The notes under the pieces were generated by a model that had not been told where the DNA came from, ran no database searches, and saw nothing but the letters and a program-made list of their open reading frames with translations. A DNA stretch of 17,340 bases, taken from DATGLG01 sp035294245 (GTDB lineage Bacteria; Pseudomonadota; Alphaproteobacteria; JACZXZ01). This document shows, piece by piece, positions 1 to 6,005 of the stretch (position 1 is its first letter; each line of letters starts with the position of its first letter). The DNA lies in NCBI GenBank assembly GCA_035294245.1, contig DATGLG010000031.1, positions 1-17,340 of the forward strand, in the 5' to 3' direction. The translations under genes were made by a program, and so were the position numbers.

Positions 1-728
1 CCCGCCTCGGTGTGATAGCCGCCGATGTAGAAGACATCGATCCCCGCCGCCTTCATGCGGCTGACGAGCGCCGAATAGTCCTTCTCGCCCGCGGTGTAGT
101 GCTCGACCATGGCCGGCTTCAGGCCGTTCTTCTCCATGTTCGCCAGGGTCTGCTGGGCGAGCCCGGCCCCATAGGCCGTCTTGTCGTCGAGGATCGCCAC
201 CTTCTTGCCCTTGTAGTGCTGGGCGATCCAGGCGCCGGCGAAGGCGCCCTGGGCGTCGTCGCGGCCGCAGGTGCGGAAGATGTTCCTCCAGCCCTTCTTG
301 GCCGCGTCGTCGGTCAGTGCCGGATTGGTCGAGGCCGGCGTAATCTGGAGGATGTTCTCCTCGTGATAGACCGCCGAGGCGGGGATCGAGGAGCCGGAGC
401 AGTAATGGCCGTCGACGAACTTGACGCCTTCACTCGCCAGCTTGTTGGCGACGGCAACGGCCTGCTTGGGATCGCAGGCATCGTCGCCGATTTCGAGCTT
501 GACCTTCTGGCCGAGCACGCCGCCCTTGGCGTTGATATCCTTGACCGCCTGCTCGGCGCCGCGGCGCATCTGCTCGCCGAACGAGGCGTATTCGCCCGTC
601 ATCGGGCCCACAGTCGCGACCAGCACGTCGGCGCGCGCCGGCGTGGCGAAGCCGGCCGCCCCGATGGCACCGGACACGGCAAGCGCCGCCGCGGCCAGGA
701 GGGCCGTGCGCAATGATGGATGGCTCAT
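1..728 (-). CDS. Branched-chain amino-acid-type ABC transporter periplasmic binding protein (LivK/BraC family), C-terminus outside window
   Basis: This is the N-terminal 242 residues of a type I periplasmic binding protein of the Leu/Ile/Val-binding family, which delivers amino acids or related small molecules to a Liv-type ABC importer. The family usually runs to about 370 residues, so about a third is missing beyond position 1. Translation from the ATG at 728 gives a signal peptide with a long Ala-rich core ending TPARA, with probable cleavage after residue 33. The mature part begins VLVATVGPMTGEYASFGEQM, typical of the family. Cys85 and Cys110 lie 25 residues apart, matching the disulfide pair of LivJ/LivK. 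The segment QITPASTNPALTD is the conserved ligand-cleft strand. A ribosome-binding site AGGGAG (738-743) sits 9 bases before the ATG. No permease or ATPase partner is visible here; they may lie beyond the left edge, or the gene may be an orphan. The family is secure but the ligand is not. Confidence 0.93.
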   Translation of the reverse strand, partial: MSHPSLRTALLAAAALAVSGAIGAAGFATPARADVLVATVGPMTGEYASFGEQMRRGAEQAVKDINAKGGVLGQKVKLEIGDDACDPKQAVAVANKLASEGVKFVDGHYCSGSSIPASAVYHEENILQITPASTNPALTDDAAKKGWRNIFRTCGRDDAQGAFAGAWIAQHYKGKKVAILDDKTAYGAGLAQQTLANMEKNGLKPAMVEHYTAGEKDYSALVSRMKAAGIDVFYIGGYHTEA

Positions 729-746
729 TTGGTAGTACTCCCTAGT

Positions 747-760
747 AATTATCAATTATC
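747..760 (-). promoter_or_regulatory. Tandem GATAATT repeat upstream of the binding-protein gene; possible -10 region or operator
   Basis: On the minus strand the 7-mer GATAATT occurs twice in direct tandem (754-760, then 747-753), just upstream of the AGGGAG ribosome-binding site at 738-743. Each copy contains GATAAT, one mismatch from the sigma70 -10 consensus. A weak -35-like TTCACG lies 18 bases upstream of the second copy. If the first copy is the -10, the leader would be only about 20 nt. The AT-rich repeat stands out in GC-rich surroundings. It could equally be a direct-repeat regulator site. The promoter role is inferred. Confidence 0.3.
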
Positions 761-893
761 AAGCGCAAGAACGTGAAACGCAGATTCCCACGCTACAAGC
801 TTCGCGTCAACGTTCAAGAGGGCGCTGAGAGGTGCGGCAACATAGCTTGACATTTCCCCAAGGGTAAAGGCTCGGAATTCTCCCTCCTCCCGG

Positions 894-921
894 TTGTTTT
901 TCCAAAATCTTTCGCTATGCT
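894..921 (+). promoter_or_regulatory. Possible promoter of the candidate small RNA
   Basis: TTGTTT at 894-899 and TATGCT at 916-921 are separated by 16 bases and resemble a sigma70 -35/-10 pair, with 4 of 6 matches in each box. Transcription would start near 928, about 85 bases before the terminator hairpin. A perfect TTGACA at 847-852 has no acceptable -10 at 16-18 bases. The boxes are modest and the assignment rests mainly on the terminator downstream. Confidence 0.3.
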
Positions 922-927
922 TACATC

Positions 928-1054
928 CATTATTTGGCGATGTCGAGACCTCGCCATCTGCCCGGCGACGCGATCTGCGCCGACGGGCCTTCGCGAAGAT
1001 GCGGACACTAACCCTGCCGGAGGCAACTCCCTGCGCCTCCGGCGGGGCTTTTTT
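928..1054 (+). ncRNA. Candidate intergenic small RNA, about 127 nt, divergent from the LivK-type gene
   Basis: The plus strand carries a strong intrinsic terminator at 1012-1054 although no plus-strand protein gene lies upstream, so something short is probably transcribed here. A -35/-10 pair at 894-921 predicts a start near 928. The predicted RNA can form two 5-bp hairpins, GGCGA/TCGCC (936-940 with 951-955) and CGGCG/CGCCG (963-967 with 978-982), before the terminator stem. Size and three-hairpin shape fit a trans-acting bacterial sRNA. I cannot match it to a known alphaproteobacterial sRNA family from memory. It reads away from the LivK-type gene, so it is not that gene's leader. Alternatives are a remnant terminator or a short unannotated peptide gene. 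Confidence 0.4.
1012..1054 (+). terminator. Strong rho-independent terminator on the plus strand
   Basis: A 13-bp stem is formed by CCCTGCCGGAGGC (1012-1024) and GCCTCCGGCGGGG (1035-1047), with one T.G pair and no bulge. The loop is 10 nt, and TTTTTT follows one base after the stem (1049-1054). On the minus strand the A-run precedes the stem, so the terminator works only in the plus direction. There is no plus-strand coding gene upstream, which is the main reason for proposing a small RNA. Confidence 0.8.
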
Positions 1055-1140
1055 ATTTGGCGAAGCCGTCGAGAGGTGCGCAGGATCCTGAGCATGGCAA
1101 GGATCGCGCGCGCAAGCGCGTATTTTCGGGCTCATTATTC

Positions 1141-1190
1141 GTCGCCCCCGCGCAGCTTGGCCCAGAAAATCACCGTATTCCCGCTTGCGT
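1141..1190. repeat. Degenerate copy of the dispersed repeat seen at 9641-9699
   Basis: CGCCCCCGCGCA (1144-1155) is identical to 9641-9652. It is followed at similar spacing by GGCCCAG (1159-1165; also at 9660-9666) and by TTCCCGCTTGCG (1179-1190), which resembles TTTCCGCTTCCG in the other copy. The right end of the element (GGAATGAC) is missing here. It is probably a decayed copy of an intergenic palindromic repeat family with no coding potential. Confidence 0.55.
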
Positions 1191-1250
1191 GCCGGGTTGT
1201 CCGGGGACGCGCATTGGGCTGCAAAGTCGGATGAGAGACTCGCTCTTGCC

Positions 1251-1376
1251 GTCATGACCGGCCTCCGTGCCGGTCATCTACGCCTTACAATCCGAAGAAA
1301 GAAGGCGTGGACGCGCGGGACGTGAAGCTTGTCCTCGGGCCGGCCGTTGGCCGGACCCGGGGGCCCGCGCGTGACG
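1251..1376. repeat. Three-stem composite palindromic repeat, copy 1 (expanded third stem)
   Basis: Three adjacent inverted repeats are separated by only 2 nt each. Stem 1 is ATGACCGGC/GCCGGTCAT (1254-1262 with 1269-1277). Stem 2 is ACGCCTT/AAGGCGT (1280-1286 with 1302-1308). Stem 3 is ACGCGCGGG/CCCGCGCGT (1311-1319 with 1364-1372). The loop of stem 3 contains a nested palindrome, CGGGCCGGCC (1336-1345) against GGCCGGACCCG (1349-1359), with one bulged A. The same architecture recurs in the same orientation at 8310-8391. A 20-nt core, 1302-1321 here and 8356-8375 there, matches at 17 of 20 positions. This marks a dispersed, REP/BIME-like intergenic element. Confidence 0.75.
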
Positions 1377-1431
1377 ACAGTAAGTGATTTTGCTGCTGGA
1401 GATCGACTCACTCAGCGAGCAGAAACATTTT

Positions 1432-1466
1432 TCCCTGGCAGCCCTACGCCTGCGCGGGAATGACGG
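1432..1466. repeat. Right-half remnant of a dispersed palindromic repeat
   Basis: The stretch CCCTGG followed by CGCCTGCGCGGGAATGACG resembles the right end of the element at 9641-9699 (CTGG, then GCAGGAATGAC). GCGGGAATGAC-type ends are familiar from intergenic repeats of Rhizobiales. Only the end is conserved, so this is a weak call. Confidence 0.4.
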
Positions 1467-1502
1467 GCATTGGCTCGCGATCTAACCCGAGCTTATTTCG
1501 CG

Positions 1503-2960
1503 CTAGCGGTCTATGCCGCCCATGCAGAGATACTTGACCTCGAGGAACTCCTCGATGCCGTATTTCGAGCCCTCGCGGCCGAGGCCGGACTCCTTGACGC
1601 CGCCGAAGGGGGCGATCTCCGTCGAGATGATGCCGGTATTGATGCCGACCATGCCGTAATCGAGCGCCTCGGCGACGCGCCAGATGCGGCCGATATCGCG
1701 CCCGTAGAAATAGCTGGCGAGGCCGTATTCGGTGTCGTTGGCGAGCTTCACCGCCTCGTCCTCGGTGTCGAAGCGGAAGAGCGGGGCGACCGGCCCGAAG
1801 GTCTCCTCCCGGGCGAGGATCATGTTCGGCCGCACATCGGCGAGCACCGTGGGCTCGTAGAAGGTGCCGCCGAGGGCGTGACGCTTGCCGCCCACCACGA
1901 TGCGGGCGCCCTTGGACACGGCGTCGGAGACATGGCGCTCCACCTTCTCGAGAGCTTGGACACTGATGAGCGGGCCTTGCGTGACGCCGGGCTCGAGCCC
2001 GTTGCCGACCTTGAGCGCGCTCACCGCCTGGGCGAGCTTCGCCGAGAACTCCTCATAGACGTCCGACTGCACGAAGATGCGATTGGCGCAGACGCAGGTC
2101 TGCCCGGTGTTGCGGTATTTGGAGGCCATCGCCCCCTCGACCGCCGCGTCGAGATCGGCATCGTCGAAGACGATGAAGGGCGCGTTGCCGCCGAGCTCGA
2201 GGGAGACCTTCTTCACCGTGCCGGCGCATTGCTGCAGCAGGAGCTTGCCCACCGCCGTCGAGCCGGTGAAGCTGAACTTGCGCACGATGGGGCTCGATGT
2301 CATCTCCTTGCCGATGGCCGCCGCGTCGCCGGTGACGATGCTCAGCACCCCCTTGGGCAGGCCCGCGCGCTCGGCGAGCTCGCAAAGGGCGAGGGCCGAA
2401 TAAGGCGTCTGGGGGGCCGGCTTCACCACCATGGTGCAGCCCGCGGCAATGGCGGGGCCCGCCTTGCGCGTGATCATGGCCGAGGGAAAGTTCCACGGCG
2501 TGATCGCGGCGCAGACGCCGATCGGCTGCTTCACCACGACGAGGCGCTTGTCCGCCTGGTGCTGGGGAATCGTGTCGCCATAGATGCGCTTACACTCCTC
2601 GGCGAACCACTCGAGAAACGAGGCCGAATAGACGATCTCGCCCTTCGCCTCGGCCAAGGGCTTGCCCTGCTCGAGGGTCATGATGGCGGCGAGATCCTCG
2701 GCGTTCTGCAGCATGAGGTCCGCCCATTTGCGCAGGACCGAAGCGCGCTCCTTGGCGGTCTTGGCGCGCCAGGCGGGAAGGGCCTTCTCCGCCGCCTCGA
2801 TTGCGCGCCGCGTCTCGGCCGCTCCCATCACTGGCACGGTGCCCAGCGCCTCCTGGTTCGCCGGGTTCCGGATCGTGACCGTCGCCTTGCCGTCGGCGTC
2901 CGTCCAGGCGCCGTCGACATAGCATTTCTGGCGGAACAGGCTCTTGTCCCTGAGCTGCAT
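1503..2960 (-). CDS. gabD: NAD(P)-dependent succinate-semialdehyde dehydrogenase (GabD type)
   Basis: A 485-residue aldehyde dehydrogenase-superfamily enzyme, nearly the length of E. coli GabD (482). GabD oxidises succinate semialdehyde to succinate with NAD(P)+, feeding GABA and related breakdown into the TCA cycle in the cytosol. Visible motifs are WNFP (156-159) in the cofactor region, the FTGST turn (231-235), the general base Glu255 in ELGGN, and the nucleophile Cys289 in NTGQTCVCANR. EETFGP and PFGG follow in the C-terminal half. The CVC pair (Cys289, Cys291) is the SSADH signature that forms a redox switch in the human enzyme. The ATG at 2960 has AGGGAG (2969-2974) 8 bases upstream. 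A good promoter of its own lies at 3001-3029, after an 87-bp gap from the hydratase gene. Other semialdehyde substrates, such as glutarate semialdehyde, cannot be excluded. Confidence 0.9.
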   Translation of the reverse strand: MQLRDKSLFRQKCYVDGAWTDADGKATVTIRNPANQEALGTVPVMGAAETRRAIEAAEKALPAWRAKTAKERASVLRKWADLMLQNAEDLAAIMTLEQGKPLAEAKGEIVYSASFLEWFAEECKRIYGDTIPQHQADKRLVVVKQPIGVCAAITPWNFPSAMITRKAGPAIAAGCTMVVKPAPQTPYSALALCELAERAGLPKGVLSIVTGDAAAIGKEMTSSPIVRKFSFTGSTAVGKLLLQQCAGTVKKVSLELGGNAPFIVFDDADLDAAVEGAMASKYRNTGQTCVCANRIFVQSDVYEEFSAKLAQAVSALKVGNGLEPGVTQGPLISVQALEKVERHVSDAVSKGARIVVGGKRHALGGTFYEPTVLADVRPNMILAREETFGPVAPLFRFDTEDEAVKLANDTEYGLASYFYGRDIGRIWRVAEALDYGMVGINTGIISTEIAPFGGVKESGLGREGSKYGIEEFLEVKYLCMGGIDR

Positions 2961-2970
2961 GGGAGCTTCT

Positions 2971-2999
2971 CCCTGAGGATTCGTTGACGAGGCTCAGGG
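2971..2999. promoter_or_regulatory. Inverted repeat at the gabD transcription start, possible operator
   Basis: CCCTGAG (2971-2977) and CTCAGGG (2993-2999) form a perfect 7-bp inverted repeat with a 15-bp spacer. It lies directly downstream of the predicted -10 (3001-3006) and reaches into the ribosome-binding site (2969-2974). A repressor bound here would block transcription. If transcription started upstream of 2999, the RNA hairpin would also cover the ribosome-binding site. A smaller hairpin GGGAG/CTCCC (2961-2965 with 2969-2973) also involves the ribosome-binding site. Both functions are inferred. Confidence 0.4.
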
Positions 3000-3000
3000 C

Positions 3001-3029
3001 ACTATAGGCGGCCGCCGCGCGCTTGTTAA
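3001..3029 (-). promoter_or_regulatory. Sigma70-like promoter of gabD
   Basis: On the minus strand, TTAACA (3024-3029; 5 of 6 to TTGACA) and TATAGT (3001-3006; 5 of 6 to TATAAT) are separated by exactly 17 bases. The -10 is preceded by C, giving CTATAGT, which suits the CTATAT-like alphaproteobacterial preference. Transcription would begin near 2994, giving a leader of about 34 nt with the AGGGAG ribosome-binding site. This is the best-formed promoter in the window and separates gabD from the operon upstream. Confidence 0.6.
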
Positions 3030-3047
3030 TAGCTGGGCCGACCGCGG

Positions 3048-3803
3048 CTATTTTCCGAATTTCGCAACCCGCGCCCGGGTCGCGGGATCGAGGAAGCCGC
3101 GCACCGTGGCGTCGGTCTCGAGGCTCATGGCGGCCTCGACGTCGAGGGCGCAGGCGCGATTGAGGACGCGCTTCAGGTCGCGGACCGCGGCAGGCGGCAT
3201 GGCGGCGATGCGCCGCGCCGTCGCCTCGGCCTCCGCGGCGAGCCCGGCCTCGGGCACGACCTTCCAGGCGAGCCCCATGGCGAGCGCCGCGCGGGCGTCG
3301 AAGCGCTCGCCGAAGAGGATCAGCTCGCGCGCCTTCTGGAGCCCCACGAGGCGCGGCAGCAGCGCCGTCACGCCACCCGTCACGAAGAGGCCGAGAGACA
3401 CCTCCGGGAAGAAGCAGCGCGTGCCCTCGGCGAGGATGGCGAGATCGCAATTGATCAGCCATTCGAGGCCGCCGCCCACGGCCCAGCCATGGATGGCGCC
3501 CACCACCATCTTGTCGCCGAGCACGATGGCGCGCGTGACCGACTGGATCTGCTCGACATAGGCGCGGGTCATGGCGGGCGAGCGGGCCTGGGCGTCGAAC
3601 TCCTTGAGATCGTCGCCGGCGCAGAAGGCGCGCCCGGCGCCGCGCAGCACGATCGCGCGCACGGAATCGTCCGCGTTCGCCGCGCGCAGCGCCGCGACGA
3701 GCCCGGCAAGCAGGTCCGGATTGATGGCATTAAGGCGATCCGGCCGATTGAGCGTGATCGTGCACACCCCGTCTCTCGCCTCGCGCAGCACGGCCTCGCT
3801 CAT
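3048..3803 (-). CDS. Enoyl-CoA hydratase/isomerase-family protein
   Basis: A 251-residue crotonase-fold protein, a typical single-domain enoyl-CoA hydratase size. Such enzymes hydrate 2-enoyl-CoA esters or catalyse related chemistry (isomerisation, ring cleavage, hydrolysis) through a CoA-thioester oxyanion hole. The first oxyanion-hole segment is AFCAGDDL (59-66) and the second is WAVGGG (107-112). Both acidic positions used by true hydratases are filled: Glu114 in GGLEW and Glu134 in FPEVSLG. Hydratase activity is therefore chemically possible, although substrate and reaction are unknown. The ATG at 3803 overlaps the stop of the CoA-ligase gene by 4 bp (ATGA), so translation is probably coupled. 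The ligase product, or a later CoA ester from it, is the natural substrate candidate. The family is certain and the exact reaction is not. Confidence 0.93.
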   Translation of the reverse strand: MSEAVLREARDGVCTITLNRPDRLNAINPDLLAGLVAALRAANADDSVRAIVLRGAGRAFCAGDDLKEFDAQARSPAMTRAYVEQIQSVTRAIVLGDKMVVGAIHGWAVGGGLEWLINCDLAILAEGTRCFFPEVSLGLFVTGGVTALLPRLVGLQKARELILFGERFDARAALAMGLAWKVVPEAGLAAEAEATARRIAAMPPAAVRDLKRVLNRACALDVEAAMSLETDATVRGFLDPATRARVAKFGK

Positions 3804-5113
3804 GTCGCTTGCTCCCGGATCACCCGCCTGGTCTTGCCCTCGGTGCGCGGCAGGCTGCGCGGCGGCAGCAAGGTCACCGCGGCCGTCACGCGGATGTCGC
3901 GCTTGATCGCCGCCTCGATCTCGCGGGCGAGCGCCTCGCGCAGCACCTCGCCCGGCGCCAGCTCCGCCTCGACCGGCAGCCGGTCATAAGGCCCGGGCCC
4001 GCGCAGGCGGATGCGATACTCGCCGGAAAGCGCGGCAAAGCCGGTGAGGATCGCCGCGACCGCCGTCGGGAAGACGTTGAGGCCGCGCACCACCACCATG
4101 TCGTCGCTGCGCCCGATGACGCGGAAGCGGGGCGCCGTCCGCCCGCAGGCGCAGGGGGCCGTTTCCGTGAGCGCGACGAGGTCGCCAGTGCGGAAGCGCA
4201 CCAGAGGCTGGCACTCCTTGCGCAGGTGGGTGAGCACGAGCTCCCCCTGCTGCCCCGCTTCCCAGGAGAGCGCCTTCCCGGACTCGGGCTCGATCAACTC
4301 GGGATAGAGCGCGTCGAGGGCGACGAGATGCAGGTCGTTCTGCGCCTCGCATTGCCCGGCGAAATTGCACAGCACGTCGGAGACGCCGTAATTCGCGTTG
4401 CGCGGCTTGAGCCCCCAGACCGTCTCCAGACGCGCGCGCAGATTGGGGTCGTCGAGCCCCGCCTCGCCGCCGAAGAGGCCGAGCTTAAGCCCGAGGCCGC
4501 GCGGCGCGAGGCCGGGGAAATTCTCGGCGATCACCTGCTCGAGAACGGCGGGATAGGAGGGCGTGCAGGAGATCGCGGTAATGCCGAGCTCGCGGATGGT
4601 GCGCACGAGAAGCGCGCTGCCGCCGACGCCGAAGGGGATGACCGTGGCCCCCGTCGCCTCGAGGGTGAGGTGGTCGGTCAAGCCGCCCATCCAGAGCTGA
4701 TAATTGAGGCAATGCACGACGCGATGGCCGGGGCCGAGCCCCGCGGCGCGCTGAGCGCGGCCGCCGATCTCGGCGGTCAGGGCAGCGTCGTCGGCGCTCA
4801 GCGCCAGGTTCATCGCCTGGCCCGTGGTGCCCGAGGTGCGGTGCAGCCGCGCCACCTTCGCGTCGGGAGCGGCGAGATAATCGCCGAAGGGCGGATGGGC
4901 CGCCTGGCTCTCACGCAGCATCGCCTTGTCGCAGAAGGGCAGTGCGGGGAGATCGGCGAGATCCCGGGGTGGTGCTGCGCCACGCCACAGCCGCTGGAAG
5001 AAGGGAGAATGGGCGGCGACGTAAGCCGCCTGCTCGCGCCAGCGTGCGGCTTGCAGCGCCGCGAGCGCCGGCAGGGCGGCGAAGTCGCCGGACAAGGAAG
5101 GCTCGGCCGTCAT
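3800..5113 (-). CDS. PaaK-family AMP-forming acyl/aryl-CoA ligase
   Basis: A 437-residue adenylate-forming enzyme of the phenylacetate-CoA ligase family. These cytosolic enzymes activate a carboxylic acid with ATP and join it to CoA. Visible elements are the P-loop RTSGTTG (92-98), the aromatic-acid pocket strand with FGGEAG (214-219), YGVSD (242-246), RFRTGD (306-311), the hinge region GRSDDMVVVRG (334-344), and the C-terminal catalytic lysine, probably Lys427 in RTEGKTRR. CACGR (321-325) is the usual Cys motif of this family. I chose the ATG at 5113. An in-frame GTG at 5149 adds 12 residues and has AAAGGGG about 9 bases upstream, so it is a real alternative. The gene follows the second permease by 64 bp and overlaps the hydratase gene by 4 bp. 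Phenylacetate is not implied: no other paa gene is present. Confidence 0.9.
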   Translation of the reverse strand: MTAEPSLSGDFAALPALAALQAARWREQAAYVAAHSPFFQRLWRGAAPPRDLADLPALPFCDKAMLRESQAAHPPFGDYLAAPDAKVARLHRTSGTTGQAMNLALSADDAALTAEIGGRAQRAAGLGPGHRVVHCLNYQLWMGGLTDHLTLEATGATVIPFGVGGSALLVRTIRELGITAISCTPSYPAVLEQVIAENFPGLAPRGLGLKLGLFGGEAGLDDPNLRARLETVWGLKPRNANYGVSDVLCNFAGQCEAQNDLHLVALDALYPELIEPESGKALSWEAGQQGELVLTHLRKECQPLVRFRTGDLVALTETAPCACGRTAPRFRVIGRSDDMVVVRGLNVFPTAVAAILTGFAALSGEYRIRLRGPGPYDRLPVEAELAPGEVLREALAREIEAAIKRDIRVTAAVTLLPPRSLPRTEGKTRRVIREQAT

Positions 5114-5177
5114 GGGAGTTCTCGCAGTCTCAATCGACGATGAAGGCACGCGCGCCGACCCCTTTGCCGCCTCGCCC

Positions 5178-6005
5178 TCAGCGGATGCCTGCGCGCATGA
5201 AGCTTTGCACGAATTGGCGCTGGAAGAGAAGGAAGGCGATGAGGAGCGGCGCCGTCGAGAGCAGGGTTGCGGCGGTGATGACGGACCAATCGATCCCCTG
5301 ATCGGTCGAGGCGAAGACCGAGAGCCCCACCGTCACCGGCCGCGTCGTCACCGAGTTGGTGATGATGAGAGGCCATAGGAAGTTGTTCCAGTGGTAGCTC
5401 ACCGAGACGAGGCCATAGGCGATATAGACGGGCTTGGCGAGGGGGACGTAGACCCGGCGCAAGAGCTGGAGATAGCTCGCCCCTTCGACGCGCGCCGCCT
5501 CGTCGAGCTCCTTGGGGATGCTCTTGAAGGTCTGGCGCAGCAGGAAGATGCCGAAGGCCGAGGCCATATAGGGAAGCCCGATGCCGAGAATGCTGTCGAC
5601 GAGGCCGAGCCCGCGCATGGTGCGGTAGTTCTCGACGATGAGCACGTCGGGCATGACCATGAGCTGCACCAGCACGAGAAGGAAGACGAGGCTGCGCCCG
5701 GCGAAGGCGAAGCGCGCGAAGGCATAGGCGGCCAAGGTGCAGAGCACGAGCTGGGCCGCGAGGACCGAGGTGACGAGGATGAAGCTGTTGAGGAAATAGC
5801 GCGCGAAGGGTGCCGCCTGCCAGGCCTTCGCGAAGTTCGTCAAAGTCAGCGGCGCAAAGGGCGAGAAATGCACGGCGTAGTCGCTCGGGTGGAAGGCCGT
5901 CCACACGGCATAAAGGAGTGGTGCCGCCCATAAGACGCCGAGGAGCCAGGCGCCGATCGTCTCCACCCCCCTACCGAGCCCGCCCGCAGTCATGGCGCCC
6001 GTCAT
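5178..6005 (-). CDS. Carbohydrate-type ABC transporter permease (MalG/UgpE family)
   Basis: A 275-residue inner-membrane permease of the CUT1 class, with about six hydrophobic segments beginning at residues 17-37. The EAA loop that docks the ATPase is at 169-192 (EAARVEGAS, then YVPLAKP). The C-terminal part, with SYHWNNFLWPLIIT and LLFQRQFVQSF, is close in style to UgpE of the sn-glycerol-3-phosphate transporter. The ATG at 6005 overlaps the stop of the partner permease by 4 bp, which decides the start. The ATG at 5993 is a weaker alternative. The frame is open further upstream, but that part is the shadow of the other permease. It pairs with the product of 6002-6952. Confidence 0.93.
   Translation of the reverse strand: MTGAMTAGGLGRGVETIGAWLLGVLWAAPLLYAVWTAFHPSDYAVHFSPFAPLTLTNFAKAWQAAPFARYFLNSFILVTSVLAAQLVLCTLAAYAFARFAFAGRSLVFLLVLVQLMVMPDVLIVENYRTMRGLGLVDSILGIGLPYMASAFGIFLLRQTFKSIPKELDEAARVEGASYLQLLRRVYVPLAKPVYIAYGLVSVSYHWNNFLWPLIITNSVTTRPVTVGLSVFASTDQGIDWSVITAATLLSTAPLLIAFLLFQRQFVQSFMRAGIR

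Larger units (their letters stand above)
729..1502. other. 774-bp region without a supported protein gene
   Basis: This lies between the start of the LivK-type gene (728) and the stop codon of the aldehyde dehydrogenase (1503). From left to right it holds the probable promoter region of the LivK-type gene, a candidate plus-strand small RNA with a strong intrinsic terminator (about 916-1054), a degenerate dispersed-repeat copy (1141-1190), a three-stem composite palindrome (1251-1376), and half of another dispersed repeat (1432-1466). Reading frames here (for example minus 752-1255) give low-complexity Arg/Ser/Ala-rich products with no recognisable domain. I treat them as chance. I see no clear intrinsic terminator for the dehydrogenase transcript entering from the right. 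Confidence 0.7.

Noticed and set aside
847..852. Perfect TTGACA box on the plus strand
   Set aside because: No -10-like hexamer at 16-18 bases downstream (GC-rich CTCGGA region), so it is not called a promoter by itself.
752..1255. 167-codon minus-strand open frame in the intergenic region
   Set aside because: It crosses the small-RNA terminator and the repeat region, its product has no domain and mixed composition, and no ribosome-binding site is evident.
1470..2987. 505-codon open frame on the plus strand opposite gabD
   Set aside because: Antisense shadow of gabD with low-complexity composition and no motif.
3809..5143. 444-codon open frame on the plus strand opposite the CoA ligase
   Set aside because: Antisense shadow. 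The minus frame has every ligase motif, and this one has none.
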